Assembly (NCBI GenBank): GCA_002388885.1
Contig: DGNI01000192.1
Span: forward strand, 3,822 to 18,523
Direction: 5' to 3'
DNA: 14,702 bases
Origin: Parvularculaceae bacterium UBA4496
GTDB lineage: Bacteria; Pseudomonadota; Alphaproteobacteria; Caulobacterales; Parvularculaceae
This document shows, piece after piece, positions 1 to 7,356 of this stretch. Every line of letters begins with the position of its first letter. The stretch's first letter is position 1. The translations under genes were made by a program, and so were the position numbers. The notes beneath the pieces are model-generated. The model was not told the origin of the DNA. It saw only the letters and a program-made list of their open reading frames with translations, and did no database searches.

Positions 1-54
1 GGCGATCAGGTGAAAGACGGCGACCTGCTGGTAGAGTTTGAGGAAAGCGCATAA
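1..54 (+). CDS. C-terminal end of a biotin-carrier protein, probably methylcrotonyl-CoA carboxylase biotin subunit (partial)
   Basis: Only the last 17 codons are in the window, reading GDQVKDGDLLVEFEESA and then TAA. This matches the end of a biotinyl/lipoyl carrier domain, where a final hairpin of the type 'G-x-V-x-x-G-D-x-L-x-x-F/I-E' closes the fold; the biotinylated lysine would lie about 35 residues upstream, outside the window. HMG-CoA lyase lies downstream on the same strand, which is typical of leucine-degradation clusters, so the best guess is the alpha (biotin-containing) subunit of 3-methylcrotonyl-CoA carboxylase. A pyruvate, propionyl-CoA or acetyl-CoA carboxylase carrier cannot be excluded from 17 residues. 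The carrier-domain call is firm; the enzyme identity is inferred from context. Confidence 0.65.
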   Translation, partial: GDQVKDGDLLVEFEESA

Positions 55-76
55 CTTTTAACAAAAGGAATTTCTT

Positions 77-454
77 ATGATCGACGTTTTGATAGCGGTC
101 ACTACTCTAGGAATAGCCGCCGAAGAATCAAATCCCAAATTATGTGATCCGAATAAATACGTCAGTCAGATAGAACCAGACATGCAGTATACAGAGGAAG
201 AGTTTAACTACGAAAATTACCGTTGGGCGATGGATTGGTTCAGAAAAGCGGATTGGAAGACTAGGGTTGAAGGGAAGACTTATGAACGACCATTCGAACT
301 AGGCTGGGAGTTCGAAATGATGTACTTTAATAGACTGACGGCAATTGAAGGGTATGTTCTGAAACAGCGGGCTCTCGCCAGCGAAGGCGAAACTAGAGAA
401 GTGGCCGTAGACCGTTTCTGCAAGTTCATGATCAGCGCTGTTCCTCTAGACTAA
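77..454 (+). CDS. Orphan protein of unknown function, AT-rich
   Basis: A 125-residue protein that I do not recognise. The ATG follows an AAAAGGAA ribosome binding site (65-70) at good spacing. The gene starts 22 bases after the preceding stop and ends 4 bases before the HMG-CoA lyase ATG, so it is probably co-transcribed with both. The first 15 residues (MIDVLIAVTTLGIAA, then EE) could be a short, weak signal peptide; the lack of a basic N-terminus argues against this. The rest is acidic and rich in aromatic residues (YENYRWAMDWFRKADW around 45-60; FELGWEFEMMYFNRL around 73-87), suggesting a small helical domain. Two cysteines are present (residues 23 and 114). Base composition stands out: bases 121-240 are 39% GC by hand count, against 67% for 541-600 in the next gene. 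Recent acquisition is the likely explanation. Confidence 0.7.
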   Translation: MIDVLIAVTTLGIAAEESNPKLCDPNKYVSQIEPDMQYTEEEFNYENYRWAMDWFRKADWKTRVEGKTYERPFELGWEFEMMYFNRLTAIEGYVLKQRALASEGETREVAVDRFCKFMISAVPLD

Positions 455-458
455 TAAT

Positions 459-1352
459 ATGAATAATAAAATCTCCCTTGTCGAAGTCGGCCCGCGCGAT
501 GGCCTGCAGAATGAAAAGCAGACGATTGACGTCGCCACCAAAGTCGAGCTGATCGAACGGCTCGCGGCCGCCGGGATGAAATCAGTCGAGGGCGGCGCGT
601 TCGTCTCGCGGAAATGGGTGCCGCAGATGGCGGCCTCTGACGAGGTAATGGAGAAGATCAAGCGTGCGCCGGGTGTTTCCTATCCCGTGCTGACGCCCAA
701 CATGAAAGGCTATGAGGGCGCGCGCGCGGCAAAGGCCGATACCGTCGCCGTCTTCGGCGCGGCGTCAGAATGTTTTTCACAGAAGAACATCAACTGCTCC
801 ATCGAAGAAAGCATCGAGCGGTTCAAACCGATCATTGAAGCTGCAAAGGCCGATGGTGTTCGCGTGCGCGGTTACGTTTCCTGCGTCCTCGGCTGCCCAT
901 ACGAGGGCAAGATTTCACCAAGCCAGGTCTTGCCGGTCGCCGCATCGCTTTATGACCTTGGATGCTATGAAATCTCGCTTGGCGATACGATTGGCGTTGG
1001 AACGCCGGAAGAAACACGCGCGCTCATTCGCACTCTCGCAAAGGCGGTGCCGATAACAGCCCTCGCCGGCCATTTCCACGACACGTACGGCCAGGCGCTG
1101 TCGAACATCTGGGCCGCGATTGACGAAGGCGTCACGGTTTTCGATTGCTCCGTATCCGGTCTCGGCGGCTGTCCCTACGCCAAAGGCGCCAGCGGCAATG
1201 TCGCCAGCGAAGACGTGGTCTATTCGCTTGAACGCTCCGGGTTTGAAACTGGCGTTGATCTGGATGCGCTGATCGAAACCAGCGTCTGGATTTCAAGAAA
1301 GCTCGGCCGCAAACCGGGTTCGAAAGTCACGCTGGCGCGGATGGGCGGCTGA
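459..1352 (+). CDS. hmgL: Hydroxymethylglutaryl-CoA lyase
   Basis: A 297-residue protein of the usual length for bacterial HMG-CoA lyase (also named mvaB or liuE). It cleaves HMG-CoA to acetoacetate and acetyl-CoA, the last step of leucine breakdown, in the cytosol. Visible motifs are EVGPRDGLQNE (residues 9-19, with catalytic Arg13 and metal-binding Asp14), FVSRKWVPQM (48-57), SLGDTIGVGTP (173-183), the metal-binding histidines in HFHDTYGQ (His205, His207) and the active-site loop GLGGCPYAKGASGNV with Cys238 and Asn247. All the key residues expected of the family are present. No clear Shine-Dalgarno sequence precedes the ATG, so translation may be coupled to the orphan gene that ends 4 bases upstream. 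The upstream biotin-carrier fragment fits a leucine-catabolism operon. Homocitrate-synthase-like relatives are unlikely given the HMGL signature loop. Confidence 0.95.
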   Translation: MNNKISLVEVGPRDGLQNEKQTIDVATKVELIERLAAAGMKSVEGGAFVSRKWVPQMAASDEVMEKIKRAPGVSYPVLTPNMKGYEGARAAKADTVAVFGAASECFSQKNINCSIEESIERFKPIIEAAKADGVRVRGYVSCVLGCPYEGKISPSQVLPVAASLYDLGCYEISLGDTIGVGTPEETRALIRTLAKAVPITALAGHFHDTYGQALSNIWAAIDEGVTVFDCSVSGLGGCPYAKGASGNVASEDVVYSLERSGFETGVDLDALIETSVWISRKLGRKPGSKVTLARMGG

Positions 1353-1364
1353 TTAGCCACATTA

Positions 1365-1490
1365 ATTGTCATTCCGGACGCCGACAGGCGATCCGGAATC
1401 CATAACTCAACCTTTCAGCTTGCGAAAACGTCGAAAAACAGCGTCATGGATTCCGGGCGCGCGGCTTCGCCACGCCCCGGACTGACAAAT
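1365..1490. repeat. Nested inverted-repeat (REP-like) intergenic element
   Basis: The element has two-fold symmetry. An outer arm TTGTCATTCCGG (1366-1377) matches the reverse complement of CCGGACTGACAA (1477-1488) at 11 of 12 bases, and an inner arm CCGGAATCCAT (1393-1403) matches ATGGATTCCGG (1446-1456) perfectly. Each half also folds by itself: 1371-1399 forms a hairpin around CGCC-GACA-GGCG, and 1453-1480 one around CCGGGCG...CGCCCCGG with an inner GCG-GCTT-CGC. It lies between two convergent genes (hmgL and the M49 peptidase), where such palindromes commonly sit. There is no U-tract, so it is not a standard intrinsic terminator, though it may block transcription or protect 3' ends from both sides. 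Copy number elsewhere in the genome cannot be seen here. Confidence 0.75.
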
Positions 1491-1526
1491 CAGCTACTTG
1501 CGATACGCGGGTGGCAAGCGGGTATC

Positions 1527-3248
1527 TTACAACGCATCCTCATAAACCGGCTGGATATCCACCGGCAGGTGCGTCAGTGCGGCGATTGCCGCTTCCGCGT
1601 CGGCGTCCAGCTTTGAGTATTCGTCCAGAAACGCTTTCGCCGCATCGTAATCGCCATCGCCCTGCACGATCACCACGTCGCGCGTCAGGTCCGATATCGC
1701 CTGTTCCAGCACGGCGAAATCGAGACGGTACTTTCCATCCTCAACAGAGAATGCGCCGGCGTTCTTGAAGTAGGTATACTGAAACGCCGCGCCGCGGGCA
1801 TGCGCCGCCGTCAGGCCGAAGCGCATGGCGCGGAAAAGCCCAACAAAATAGGTGGCGAGAAAGTTTTCTTTCTCCGCCACCGGCAACTCGCCGCGCTCCA
1901 TCATGTAAAGAATGTTATGGGCGCCCATCACATCTGCCTTGCCTTCTTCGATGGGCGAATAAAGTTCCTGCAACTGCGCGTTCACGGTCGTTTCTTCGCC
2001 GTCCACAGTAATCGTACCCGGCCCGAGACTGTGCGACAGCTCGTGGAACAACGTGTTGTTCGACATGTATTTCTTCATCAGCATTGACGCCTGATCGGCG
2101 GCCAGCACGTCCTGCGCCATGGGATTGAGGATGCGTTCGAACTTGGCGCCGAGTACATTGTTGAGGATGACTTTCTTGGCGCCCTTCGCCTCGCGCACCC
2201 GCTCGTCATTGGGCAGGTTGAAGGCGATAGTCTGCACGCCCGGCACGTTGTCGCCGCCGCCATGGACCTGATAGGCAGCGACGATGGGCGATTCAAAACC
2301 CCGCTGGAAGTTCTTGTAGCCCTCATCGACCGGCAGGTTCGCTTCCATATCGCGCAAGAAGTCCTTGTATTTGGCTAGCGCCGCGCTTTCTTCAGGGTTT
2401 TTTACCGTGATGAACGCTTCGAACGCCGTTTTCGTACCGAACAGACCGTCCGTATAGACCTCATAAGGACCGATGGCGGCTTCGATAGGGCCGTCGAGAT
2501 CCATCCACGCCATTTCGGATGCATAGTAGTCGTCGGAAAGAAACGCATCGGCGCGCAGGGTCAGAAAATTTTTGAGACTTTCGTTCGTCGTAATCTCCGC
2601 CGCTTCGCGCATCAGCTGCGCCGCCGGCTCCAGCCACTCGCGGTAATGTTCCGAATAGGGAATGGCTTTAAGTCCGCCCTCGCCATCGCGGCGGATCACC
2701 GTGTACCAGCTCTTGAATGCTGCTTCATCTTCGGGGTGCTCCGCGACCCAGTTTTCAAATTCCTCTCTGGTAATGTCCGCAGGGTAAAAACCGGCGCCAT
2801 CGGGCATGGGCGTATCGCCGAAGAATGGTTTGTTCTCATCGAGCGTATCCCACGGCCCGAAATGCAGATCGAATAGATTGAGCAGGATGTCGCGGTCGGG
2901 GCCGTCAAGCGCTGCAATCTGTTCACGCCATTCAGGATTCATCTCGCTGCGCTGGCGCAGGTAAATTTCGGACATCAAATCGCCAACCTGATTGAGCTTG
3001 TTGATGACCGCGCGTTCCTCGTCGGTAAGAAAACTCGTGTCCGGGTTCATCTCCACGACCGCGAACTGGGCGCGCATCTCCACCAGTTTCGCCCGATCAG
3101 CCGATACAGCGCCCAATGTTTCTTCCGCCTCAATTTCGGCAGCCGTGTCTTCGGCGGCATTTGACTCCGGCGCTTCCTCGCGGGCACAGGCGGCCGCGAG
3201 CGCCAGAATGGAAACTGCGAGCAACGGGCGAACAATATTCGGTTTCAT
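1527..3248 (-). CDS. M49-family (dipeptidyl peptidase III-like) zinc peptidase, predicted lipoprotein
   Basis: A 573-residue protein. The N-terminus has a basic start, a hydrophobic stretch and a lipobox LAAAC (Cys21), so it should be exported and lipid-anchored; an acidic, Ala/Glu-rich linker follows (22-45). The M49 hallmarks are in the C-terminal half: FHELSHSLGPG with zinc ligands His402 and His406 and catalytic Glu403, and PIEEGKADVMG with ligand Glu435 (the EECRAE-type second motif). The segment IGPYEVYTDGLFGTKTAFEAF (259-279) is also typical of bacterial M49 proteins. Family members remove dipeptides from peptide N-termini. The first motif is five residues (HExxH) rather than the classic six (HExxGH). 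Bacterial members are sometimes annotated 'Zn-dependent hydrolase'. The start is supported by AAGGGA seven bases upstream. It is transcribed alone, divergent from the transglycosylase gene. The substrate is unknown. Confidence 0.87.
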   Translation of the reverse strand: MKPNIVRPLLAVSILALAAACAREEAPESNAAEDTAAEIEAEETLGAVSADRAKLVEMRAQFAVVEMNPDTSFLTDEERAVINKLNQVGDLMSEIYLRQRSEMNPEWREQIAALDGPDRDILLNLFDLHFGPWDTLDENKPFFGDTPMPDGAGFYPADITREEFENWVAEHPEDEAAFKSWYTVIRRDGEGGLKAIPYSEHYREWLEPAAQLMREAAEITTNESLKNFLTLRADAFLSDDYYASEMAWMDLDGPIEAAIGPYEVYTDGLFGTKTAFEAFITVKNPEESAALAKYKDFLRDMEANLPVDEGYKNFQRGFESPIVAAYQVHGGGDNVPGVQTIAFNLPNDERVREAKGAKKVILNNVLGAKFERILNPMAQDVLAADQASMLMKKYMSNNTLFHELSHSLGPGTITVDGEETTVNAQLQELYSPIEEGKADVMGAHNILYMMERGELPVAEKENFLATYFVGLFRAMRFGLTAAHARGAAFQYTYFKNAGAFSVEDGKYRLDFAVLEQAISDLTRDVVIVQGDGDYDAAKAFLDEYSKLDADAEAAIAALTHLPVDIQPVYEDAL

Positions 3249-3282
3249 GGGTGATCCCTTGAGGCTTGAAATTCATCAGGTT

Positions 3283-3300
3283 TGGGCGCTCGTGCGCCCA
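3283..3300 (-). other. Perfect hairpin in the leader of the M49 peptidase gene
   Basis: TGGGCGC (3283-3289), a four-base loop TCGT, then GCGCCCA (3294-3300) make a perfect 7-bp stem 35-52 bases upstream of the peptidase start. A second stem, AAGGCCG/CGGCCTT (3340-3346 with 3355-3361), lies further into the divergent intergenic region. No role can be assigned; they may be mRNA leader structures or repeat remnants. I could not identify convincing -35/-10 pairs for either divergent gene. Confidence 0.45.
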
Positions 3301-3445
3301 TTCGTTAACGCCAACTTAGCGGCCTAACGCGCAGACATAAAGGCCGCCATATTCCGGCCTTGCCGGGGCGCTAGGGTTTGAATATTGCTAGGAAGTCGGT
3401 CAATCTTGGCCGTTTCGTTGATTGGCAGCGTTTAAAGGGGACGGC

Positions 3446-4639
3446 ATGAAGCGGTTATTGGTTGGAGTTGGCGCGCTCGCCGTTTCGTTGTCGACCGCAC
3501 AAGCGGAACCGGCGGATTTCGAACGCTGGCTTTCGAGCTTCCGCGCCGAGGCCGCGGCGGCGGGGATCTCCGCCGAAACGCTCGACGCCGGGCTCACCGG
3601 CCTTTCCATCAATGAGCGCGTTTATGAGCTGAACGACAACCAGCCGGAATTCTCCCGCGCGATATGGGATTATCTCGACAGCGCGGTTTCCGCGACGCGC
3701 ATTCAGAACGGACAGACAAAATATCTTGAAAACCGAAACCTGCTAACGCTGATCGAGGAAGCGTACGGCGTCGATGCGGAAATCATTTCAGCCATCTGGG
3801 GGCTTGAGTCTTCCTATGGCGCCATCATGGGCGATTATGACGCCATTCAGGCGCTGGCGACCCTGGCGTTCGAAGGCCGGCGAACGGGATACGGCCGCAG
3901 CCAGTTGATCGGCGCGCTTAAAATCATTCAGCACGGCTATGCGGGTCGCACCGAATTAAAAGGCTCCTGGGCCGGCGCGATGGGACATACCCAGTTTATT
4001 CCGACCACGTATCTTTCCTACGCTGTCGATCATGATGGCGATGGCCGTCGCGACATCTGGAACAATCTCGGCGATGTGTTCGCCTCGACCGCCAATTATT
4101 TGAGCGTTTCCGGTTATCGCCGCGACGAGGCCTGGGGCGTCGAAGTGCGCTTGCCGTCGGACTTCGATTACGCACTCGCGGACAGCGACACGAAAAAGGC
4201 CGTGGTCGAATGGGCGGCGCTCGGCCTGACGACCATGCGCGGGGCGGGCCTCAATGAACGCTTCGATCCGAATTTGCGCGGGCGGTTGATCATCCCTGCC
4301 GGGGCGCGCGGACCGGGTTTTCTCGTTTTCGGAAATTTCGAGGCGATCCTTAAATACAACCGCTCCACCGCTTACGCCCTCGCTGTTTCGCTGCTGTCCG
4401 AAGAAATTGCGGGCCGCAGCGGCGCGGTCGTCAGCGTCTGGCCGCGTGAAGATCGGCCGCTGACCCTCGACGAGCGAAAGAATCTGCAGCAGGCGCTGAA
4501 AGACCGTGGCTACGATCCCGGCCCCGTCGACGGCATCATTGGCGCCGGCACCAAGCGGGCCCTGCGCGCCTGGCAAAAGGCGGTGGGTCTTCCCGCCGAC
4601 GGCTACGCCTCCGTAGCCATTCTTAACACTCTGAAATAG
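3446..4639 (+). CDS. MltB-type lytic murein transglycosylase with C-terminal peptidoglycan-binding domain
   Basis: A 397-residue periplasmic enzyme. The ATG at 3446 is chosen because AAAGGGG (3434-3440) sits five bases upstream and the product begins with a clean signal peptide, MKRLLVGVGALAVSLSTAQA, cleaved before Glu21; a TTG 24 bases upstream would put polar residues before it. The catalytic domain (about 25-320) is of the GH103/MltB type: the catalytic Glu121 in IWGLESSYG, the substrate-cleft block WAGAMGHTQFIPTTY (175-189), and DHDGDGRRDIWN (195-206), an Asp-rich loop resembling the calcium site of E. coli Slt35. Residues 338-397 form a PG_binding_1 domain (LQQALKDRGYDPGPVDGIIG...TKRALRAWQK). 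It cleaves the MurNAc-GlcNAc bond, forming 1,6-anhydro ends. The family call is firm; orthology to E. coli mltB itself is not. Confidence 0.93.
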   Translation: MKRLLVGVGALAVSLSTAQAEPADFERWLSSFRAEAAAAGISAETLDAGLTGLSINERVYELNDNQPEFSRAIWDYLDSAVSATRIQNGQTKYLENRNLLTLIEEAYGVDAEIISAIWGLESSYGAIMGDYDAIQALATLAFEGRRTGYGRSQLIGALKIIQHGYAGRTELKGSWAGAMGHTQFIPTTYLSYAVDHDGDGRRDIWNNLGDVFASTANYLSVSGYRRDEAWGVEVRLPSDFDYALADSDTKKAVVEWAALGLTTMRGAGLNERFDPNLRGRLIIPAGARGPGFLVFGNFEAILKYNRSTAYALAVSLLSEEIAGRSGAVVSVWPREDRPLTLDERKNLQQALKDRGYDPGPVDGIIGAGTKRALRAWQKAVGLPADGYASVAILNTLK

Positions 4640-4660
4640 AACCACTTTTTCTTTTTTCAG
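4631..4660 (+). terminator. Weak terminator-like T-rich stem after the transglycosylase gene
   Basis: CTGAAA (4631-4636) pairs with TTTCAG (4655-4660), and the A-rich stretch 4638-4641 can pair with the T-run that follows. The stem overlaps the TAG stop codon. The 3' arm is itself the T-tract (4646-4657), so it is not a classic GC-rich terminator with a U-tail. It is listed because it is the only termination-like sequence between this gene and the phasin promoter region. Confidence 0.25.
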
Positions 4661-4678
4661 AAAATCTGCGCCAACCTC

Positions 4679-4707
4679 TTGTTGCAGTGCACAATAAGCC
4701 CTATATG
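4679..4707 (+). promoter_or_regulatory. Putative phasin promoter with overlapping TGCA repeats
   Basis: TTGTTG (4679-4684), a 17-base spacer and TATATG (4702-4707) make a plausible sigma-70-type promoter about 75 bases upstream of the phasin start. The -35 and spacer hold two TGCA repeats (4683-4686 and 4688-4691) within TTGTTGCAGTGCACAA. The repressor PhaR is known from Paracoccus and Rhodobacter to bind TGC-rich sites upstream of phasin genes and to release them when PHA granules form. That this is a PhaR site is inference from position and base content. Confidence 0.4.
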
Positions 4708-4781
4708 CCGTGGCAATGCTGCGCCGCACAAGCAAGCGGCCGGCGCATTTACGCACTTTTATGAGAAACAGGAGGCCATCC

Positions 4782-5312
4782 ATGGCGACCACAACAACCA
4801 AAACGGCGACCCCAAAAGAGACCGCCGAGAAAACCGCCGCCAGCAATGGCGCTCAGAAGATTGATTTCACCAATATGATGTCCTTCGCCAATGGCGCAGA
4901 ATGGGCGGAAACGGCGAAAGAGCAATTCGAAACCATGATGTCGTCTTTCGGCGGCAATTTCGAAGACATGCGCGCGCAAGCCGAAGAGATGACCGAAGAG
5001 ATGCAGACGCGTTTCAAGACGACTCAGGACCGCGCGGCGCAAACCAATGCGAAGCTGATGGAAGCGGCGCAGGAAGAAATGTCCGGCGCCGTTCAACTGG
5101 CGAGCGACCTGACCAACGCGAAAACTTTCGCTGACGCCCTGACGGTTCAGCAGTCCTACTGGGCGAAGCTGTTTGAAACCCGCATGGAGCGCGCCCGCGA
5201 AATGACGGAAGCAACCGTCGAAGCAGCACGCGAAACCATGACGCCGGTTGAAACGCCGTTTGCGAACTTCAAGGCGTTTGAAAAATTCTTCGCTTTCCCC
5301 GCGAAAGCCTAA
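4782..5312 (+). CDS. Phasin family protein (PHA granule-associated)
   Basis: A 176-residue protein. The start at 4782 is set by a perfect AGGAGG (4770-4775) six bases upstream; earlier in-frame starts lack one. Residues 1-25 are a Thr/Lys/Ala-rich flexible leader. The rest (about 28-160) is a continuous amphipathic helical region rich in Glu, Gln, Met and Ala, with no transmembrane segment. The pattern is typical of phasin_2 proteins, including the central 'F...T..Q..Y..K.FE...E' block (LTVQQSYWAKLFETRMERA, 120-138). Phasins coat polyhydroxyalkanoate granules and control their size and number. The strong ribosome binding site fits an abundant protein. No PHA synthase or depolymerase gene lies nearby, so a role in storage rests on family knowledge. 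A poly-helical stress or granule protein outside PHA metabolism is the alternative. Confidence 0.85.
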   Translation: MATTTTKTATPKETAEKTAASNGAQKIDFTNMMSFANGAEWAETAKEQFETMMSSFGGNFEDMRAQAEEMTEEMQTRFKTTQDRAAQTNAKLMEAAQEEMSGAVQLASDLTNAKTFADALTVQQSYWAKLFETRMERAREMTEATVEAARETMTPVETPFANFKAFEKFFAFPAKA

Positions 5313-5349
5313 CAAAGACAAATCACGTCAGATCCGCTAATGCTCGTTC

Positions 5350-7278
5350 ATGAGCGGGCGGCGGATCGATAAGGCGAAACTGGACTGGGGTGCGTCTCGC
5401 GACGCGCCCCATTCTTTTTGCCCAAAGTCTGTCAAATTTGGCGACGTCTATTTCTCCGGCGACGGTCCAGCAGAGACGGCCCATGTGTTTCTGGCCGGCA
5501 ACAATTTGCCGCATCGTTTTGAAAGCCAATCGCGATTTCATATCGGCGAGTTGGGCTTCGGCACGGGGCTGAACTTCCTTGTTGCGTGGAACGTCTGGAC
5601 AAACGTCCAGAAACCGGCGGATGCGAAGCTGCATCTCTTTTCCGTCGAAGCCTTCCCGCTTTCCGTTGATGATATGGCGCGCACGCATCAGGCATGGCCG
5701 GGGTTGGCGCAGCTCTCAAAAAAGCTACGGGAAATTTTGCCGCCGCCGTATCCCGGCTTTCATCACCTGCATATCGATGATGACGTCACGCTGACGCTAT
5801 ACTACGGCGATGCGCTCGAAGGGGTTGCGCGCGCAGAGGCGAAAATCGACGCTTGGTTTCTTGACGGTTTCGCGCCGTCGAAAAATCCCGCCATGTGGTC
5901 GCCAGACCTTTTCACGGAGATGGCGCGGCTTTCAAATCCCGGCGCAACCTTTTCAACCTTTACCGTTGCGGGCGCTGCGCGCCGCGCCCTAGAAGAAGCA
6001 GGCTTCGAATGGGAAAAACGTCCGGGTTTCGGCCGGAAAAAGGAAATGCTTGCCGGGCGCATCGCCAAGCCGCCGCAAAATGAGAAACGCGCGCCATGGT
6101 TCGCCGCGCAAAGGGAAACTTTACTCCCCGGCGCGCGCATCGCCGTGATCGGCGCTGGCATAGCGGGCTCCAGCCTTGCCAATGAACTGACTCGCTCAGG
6201 CTTCGCACCAACTGTCTTCGACGCCTCCGGTCCCGCATCCGGCGCTTCCGGCAATCCGGCGGGGTTGATCATGCCGCGCCTTGATCTCGACGACACGCCG
6301 GCGGGACGGTTTCATGCCAGCGCATACCTTCATACGCTTCGCCTGTTGAACGAACGCAACGAAGCCGTTTTCGCTCCCTGTGGCGTCTTGCATCACGCCG
6401 CCAGTCAGAAAGAGCGCGAGCGGCAAAAAAGACTTTTTGAGCAGGCGGCCCTGCCCGACGGCTGGATCGAACAGCGCGATGACGGATTGTTCTTCCCGCA
6501 AGGCGGCGTTGTCGATCCGGCGGCGTTCGTGCGCGCGCTGCTTGCCGAATCGCCCGTCATTAAAGAACACGTTCAAAAGCTGAACAGGCATGAACAAGGA
6601 TGGCGCCTAGTTACTGGCAATACTGAATATGACTTCGACGCGGTCGTCATCGCCAACGGGCTCGATGCATTGCGTCTCGCCGATGCGCGCACGCTGCCGC
6701 TTGCGGGCTCCGCCGGACAGATCGACTGGTTTCCCGATGTAGAACCGACGCTGCATGCGCACGCCTTTGGCCCTTACGCAGCGCCATGCCCGAAAATCGG
6801 TGAAAGAGGGGGCGGCGTCATTATCGGCGCAACTTACGCACCGGTCCCCATCGGCGCCGAGGCGCGCTTCACCGCCGAGGCTACTGCGTCGAACATTGCC
6901 GCGGTTGCACGGGCGATGCCGGAACTTGCCGCAAAACTCGATCCGGAAAAATCGCAGCCCCGCGCCTCTGTCCGCTGTACGACGCCGGATCGTTTGCCGA
7001 TTGCCGGCCCACTTCCCGACTGGCGGTTTTACGGCGCCGCTTACGACGATCTCCGGCTGGGCAAGCAAAGGGATTATCCGCGCGCCGAAATGCGTGACGG
7101 GCTTTTCATCCTGACGGGTCTCGGCTCACGCGGACTTGTCACCGCTCCCCTCGCCGCCGCTATGATCGCCGCAGAAATGACCGGCGCGCCCTCGCCCGTC
7201 GATATCAGCGTCACCGAATCGCTCCATCCGGCGCGGTTTTTCATCCGCGATTACAGGCGCGCCAGACAGACGAGATAG
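5350..7278 (+). CDS. mnmC: Bifunctional tRNA 5-methylaminomethyl-2-thiouridine biosynthesis protein MnmC
   Basis: A 642-residue two-domain cytosolic enzyme, close to the E. coli MnmC length. The N-terminal methyltransferase domain (about 1-240, DUF752/Methyltransf_30) has the SAM-binding GELGFGTGLNFL (66-77) and WFLDGFAPSKNPAMW (169-183). The C-terminal FAD-dependent oxidoreductase (about 262-635) begins with a Rossmann motif, IAVIGAGIAGSS (264-275), has the GASGNPAGLIMPR segment (298-310), and ends with SVRCTTPDRLPIAGP (540-554) and LTGLGSRGLVTAPL (588-601). The oxidoreductase converts cmnm5s2U to nm5s2U at tRNA wobble position 34, and the methyltransferase then makes mnm5s2U. The start lacks a clear Shine-Dalgarno sequence, and a ten-codon mini-ORF (5340-5372) overlaps it. 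It sits 37 bases after the phasin gene; the two are probably not functionally linked. Confidence 0.96.
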   Translation: MSGRRIDKAKLDWGASRDAPHSFCPKSVKFGDVYFSGDGPAETAHVFLAGNNLPHRFESQSRFHIGELGFGTGLNFLVAWNVWTNVQKPADAKLHLFSVEAFPLSVDDMARTHQAWPGLAQLSKKLREILPPPYPGFHHLHIDDDVTLTLYYGDALEGVARAEAKIDAWFLDGFAPSKNPAMWSPDLFTEMARLSNPGATFSTFTVAGAARRALEEAGFEWEKRPGFGRKKEMLAGRIAKPPQNEKRAPWFAAQRETLLPGARIAVIGAGIAGSSLANELTRSGFAPTVFDASGPASGASGNPAGLIMPRLDLDDTPAGRFHASAYLHTLRLLNERNEAVFAPCGVLHHAASQKERERQKRLFEQAALPDGWIEQRDDGLFFPQGGVVDPAAFVRALLAESPVIKEHVQKLNRHEQGWRLVTGNTEYDFDAVVIANGLDALRLADARTLPLAGSAGQIDWFPDVEPTLHAHAFGPYAAPCPKIGERGGGVIIGATYAPVPIGAEARFTAEATASNIAAVARAMPELAAKLDPEKSQPRASVRCTTPDRLPIAGPLPDWRFYGAAYDDLRLGKQRDYPRAEMRDGLFILTGLGSRGLVTAPLAAAMIAAEMTGAPSPVDISVTESLHPARFFIRDYRRARQTR

Positions 7279-7288
7279 GCAGAACGTG

Positions 7289-7311
7289 GGGCTGCGGTTG
7301 CGGCGCAGCCC
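7289..7311 (+). terminator. GC-rich hairpin between mnmC and the cystathionine beta-synthase gene
   Basis: GGGCTGCG (7289-7296) pairs perfectly with CGCAGCCC (7304-7311) around a 7-base loop, starting 11 bases after the mnmC stop. Only short T-runs follow (CTTT at 7314-7317), so it is a weak intrinsic terminator at best, or a leader hairpin of the next mRNA. An alternative pairing, CCGG (7310-7313) with a CCGG at about 7327-7330, could compete with it. Confidence 0.4.
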
Positions 7312-7356
7312 GGCTTTGGGTTAAGTCCGGCTAAACTTCATTCAAGGAATTCTCCC

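Noticed and set aside
3956..4846. 296-codon open frame on the minus strand across the transglycosylase gene
   Set aside because: It lies opposite a well-supported gene with signal peptide and catalytic motifs, and its product has the Arg/Val/Gly-rich composition of an antisense shadow in GC-rich DNA.
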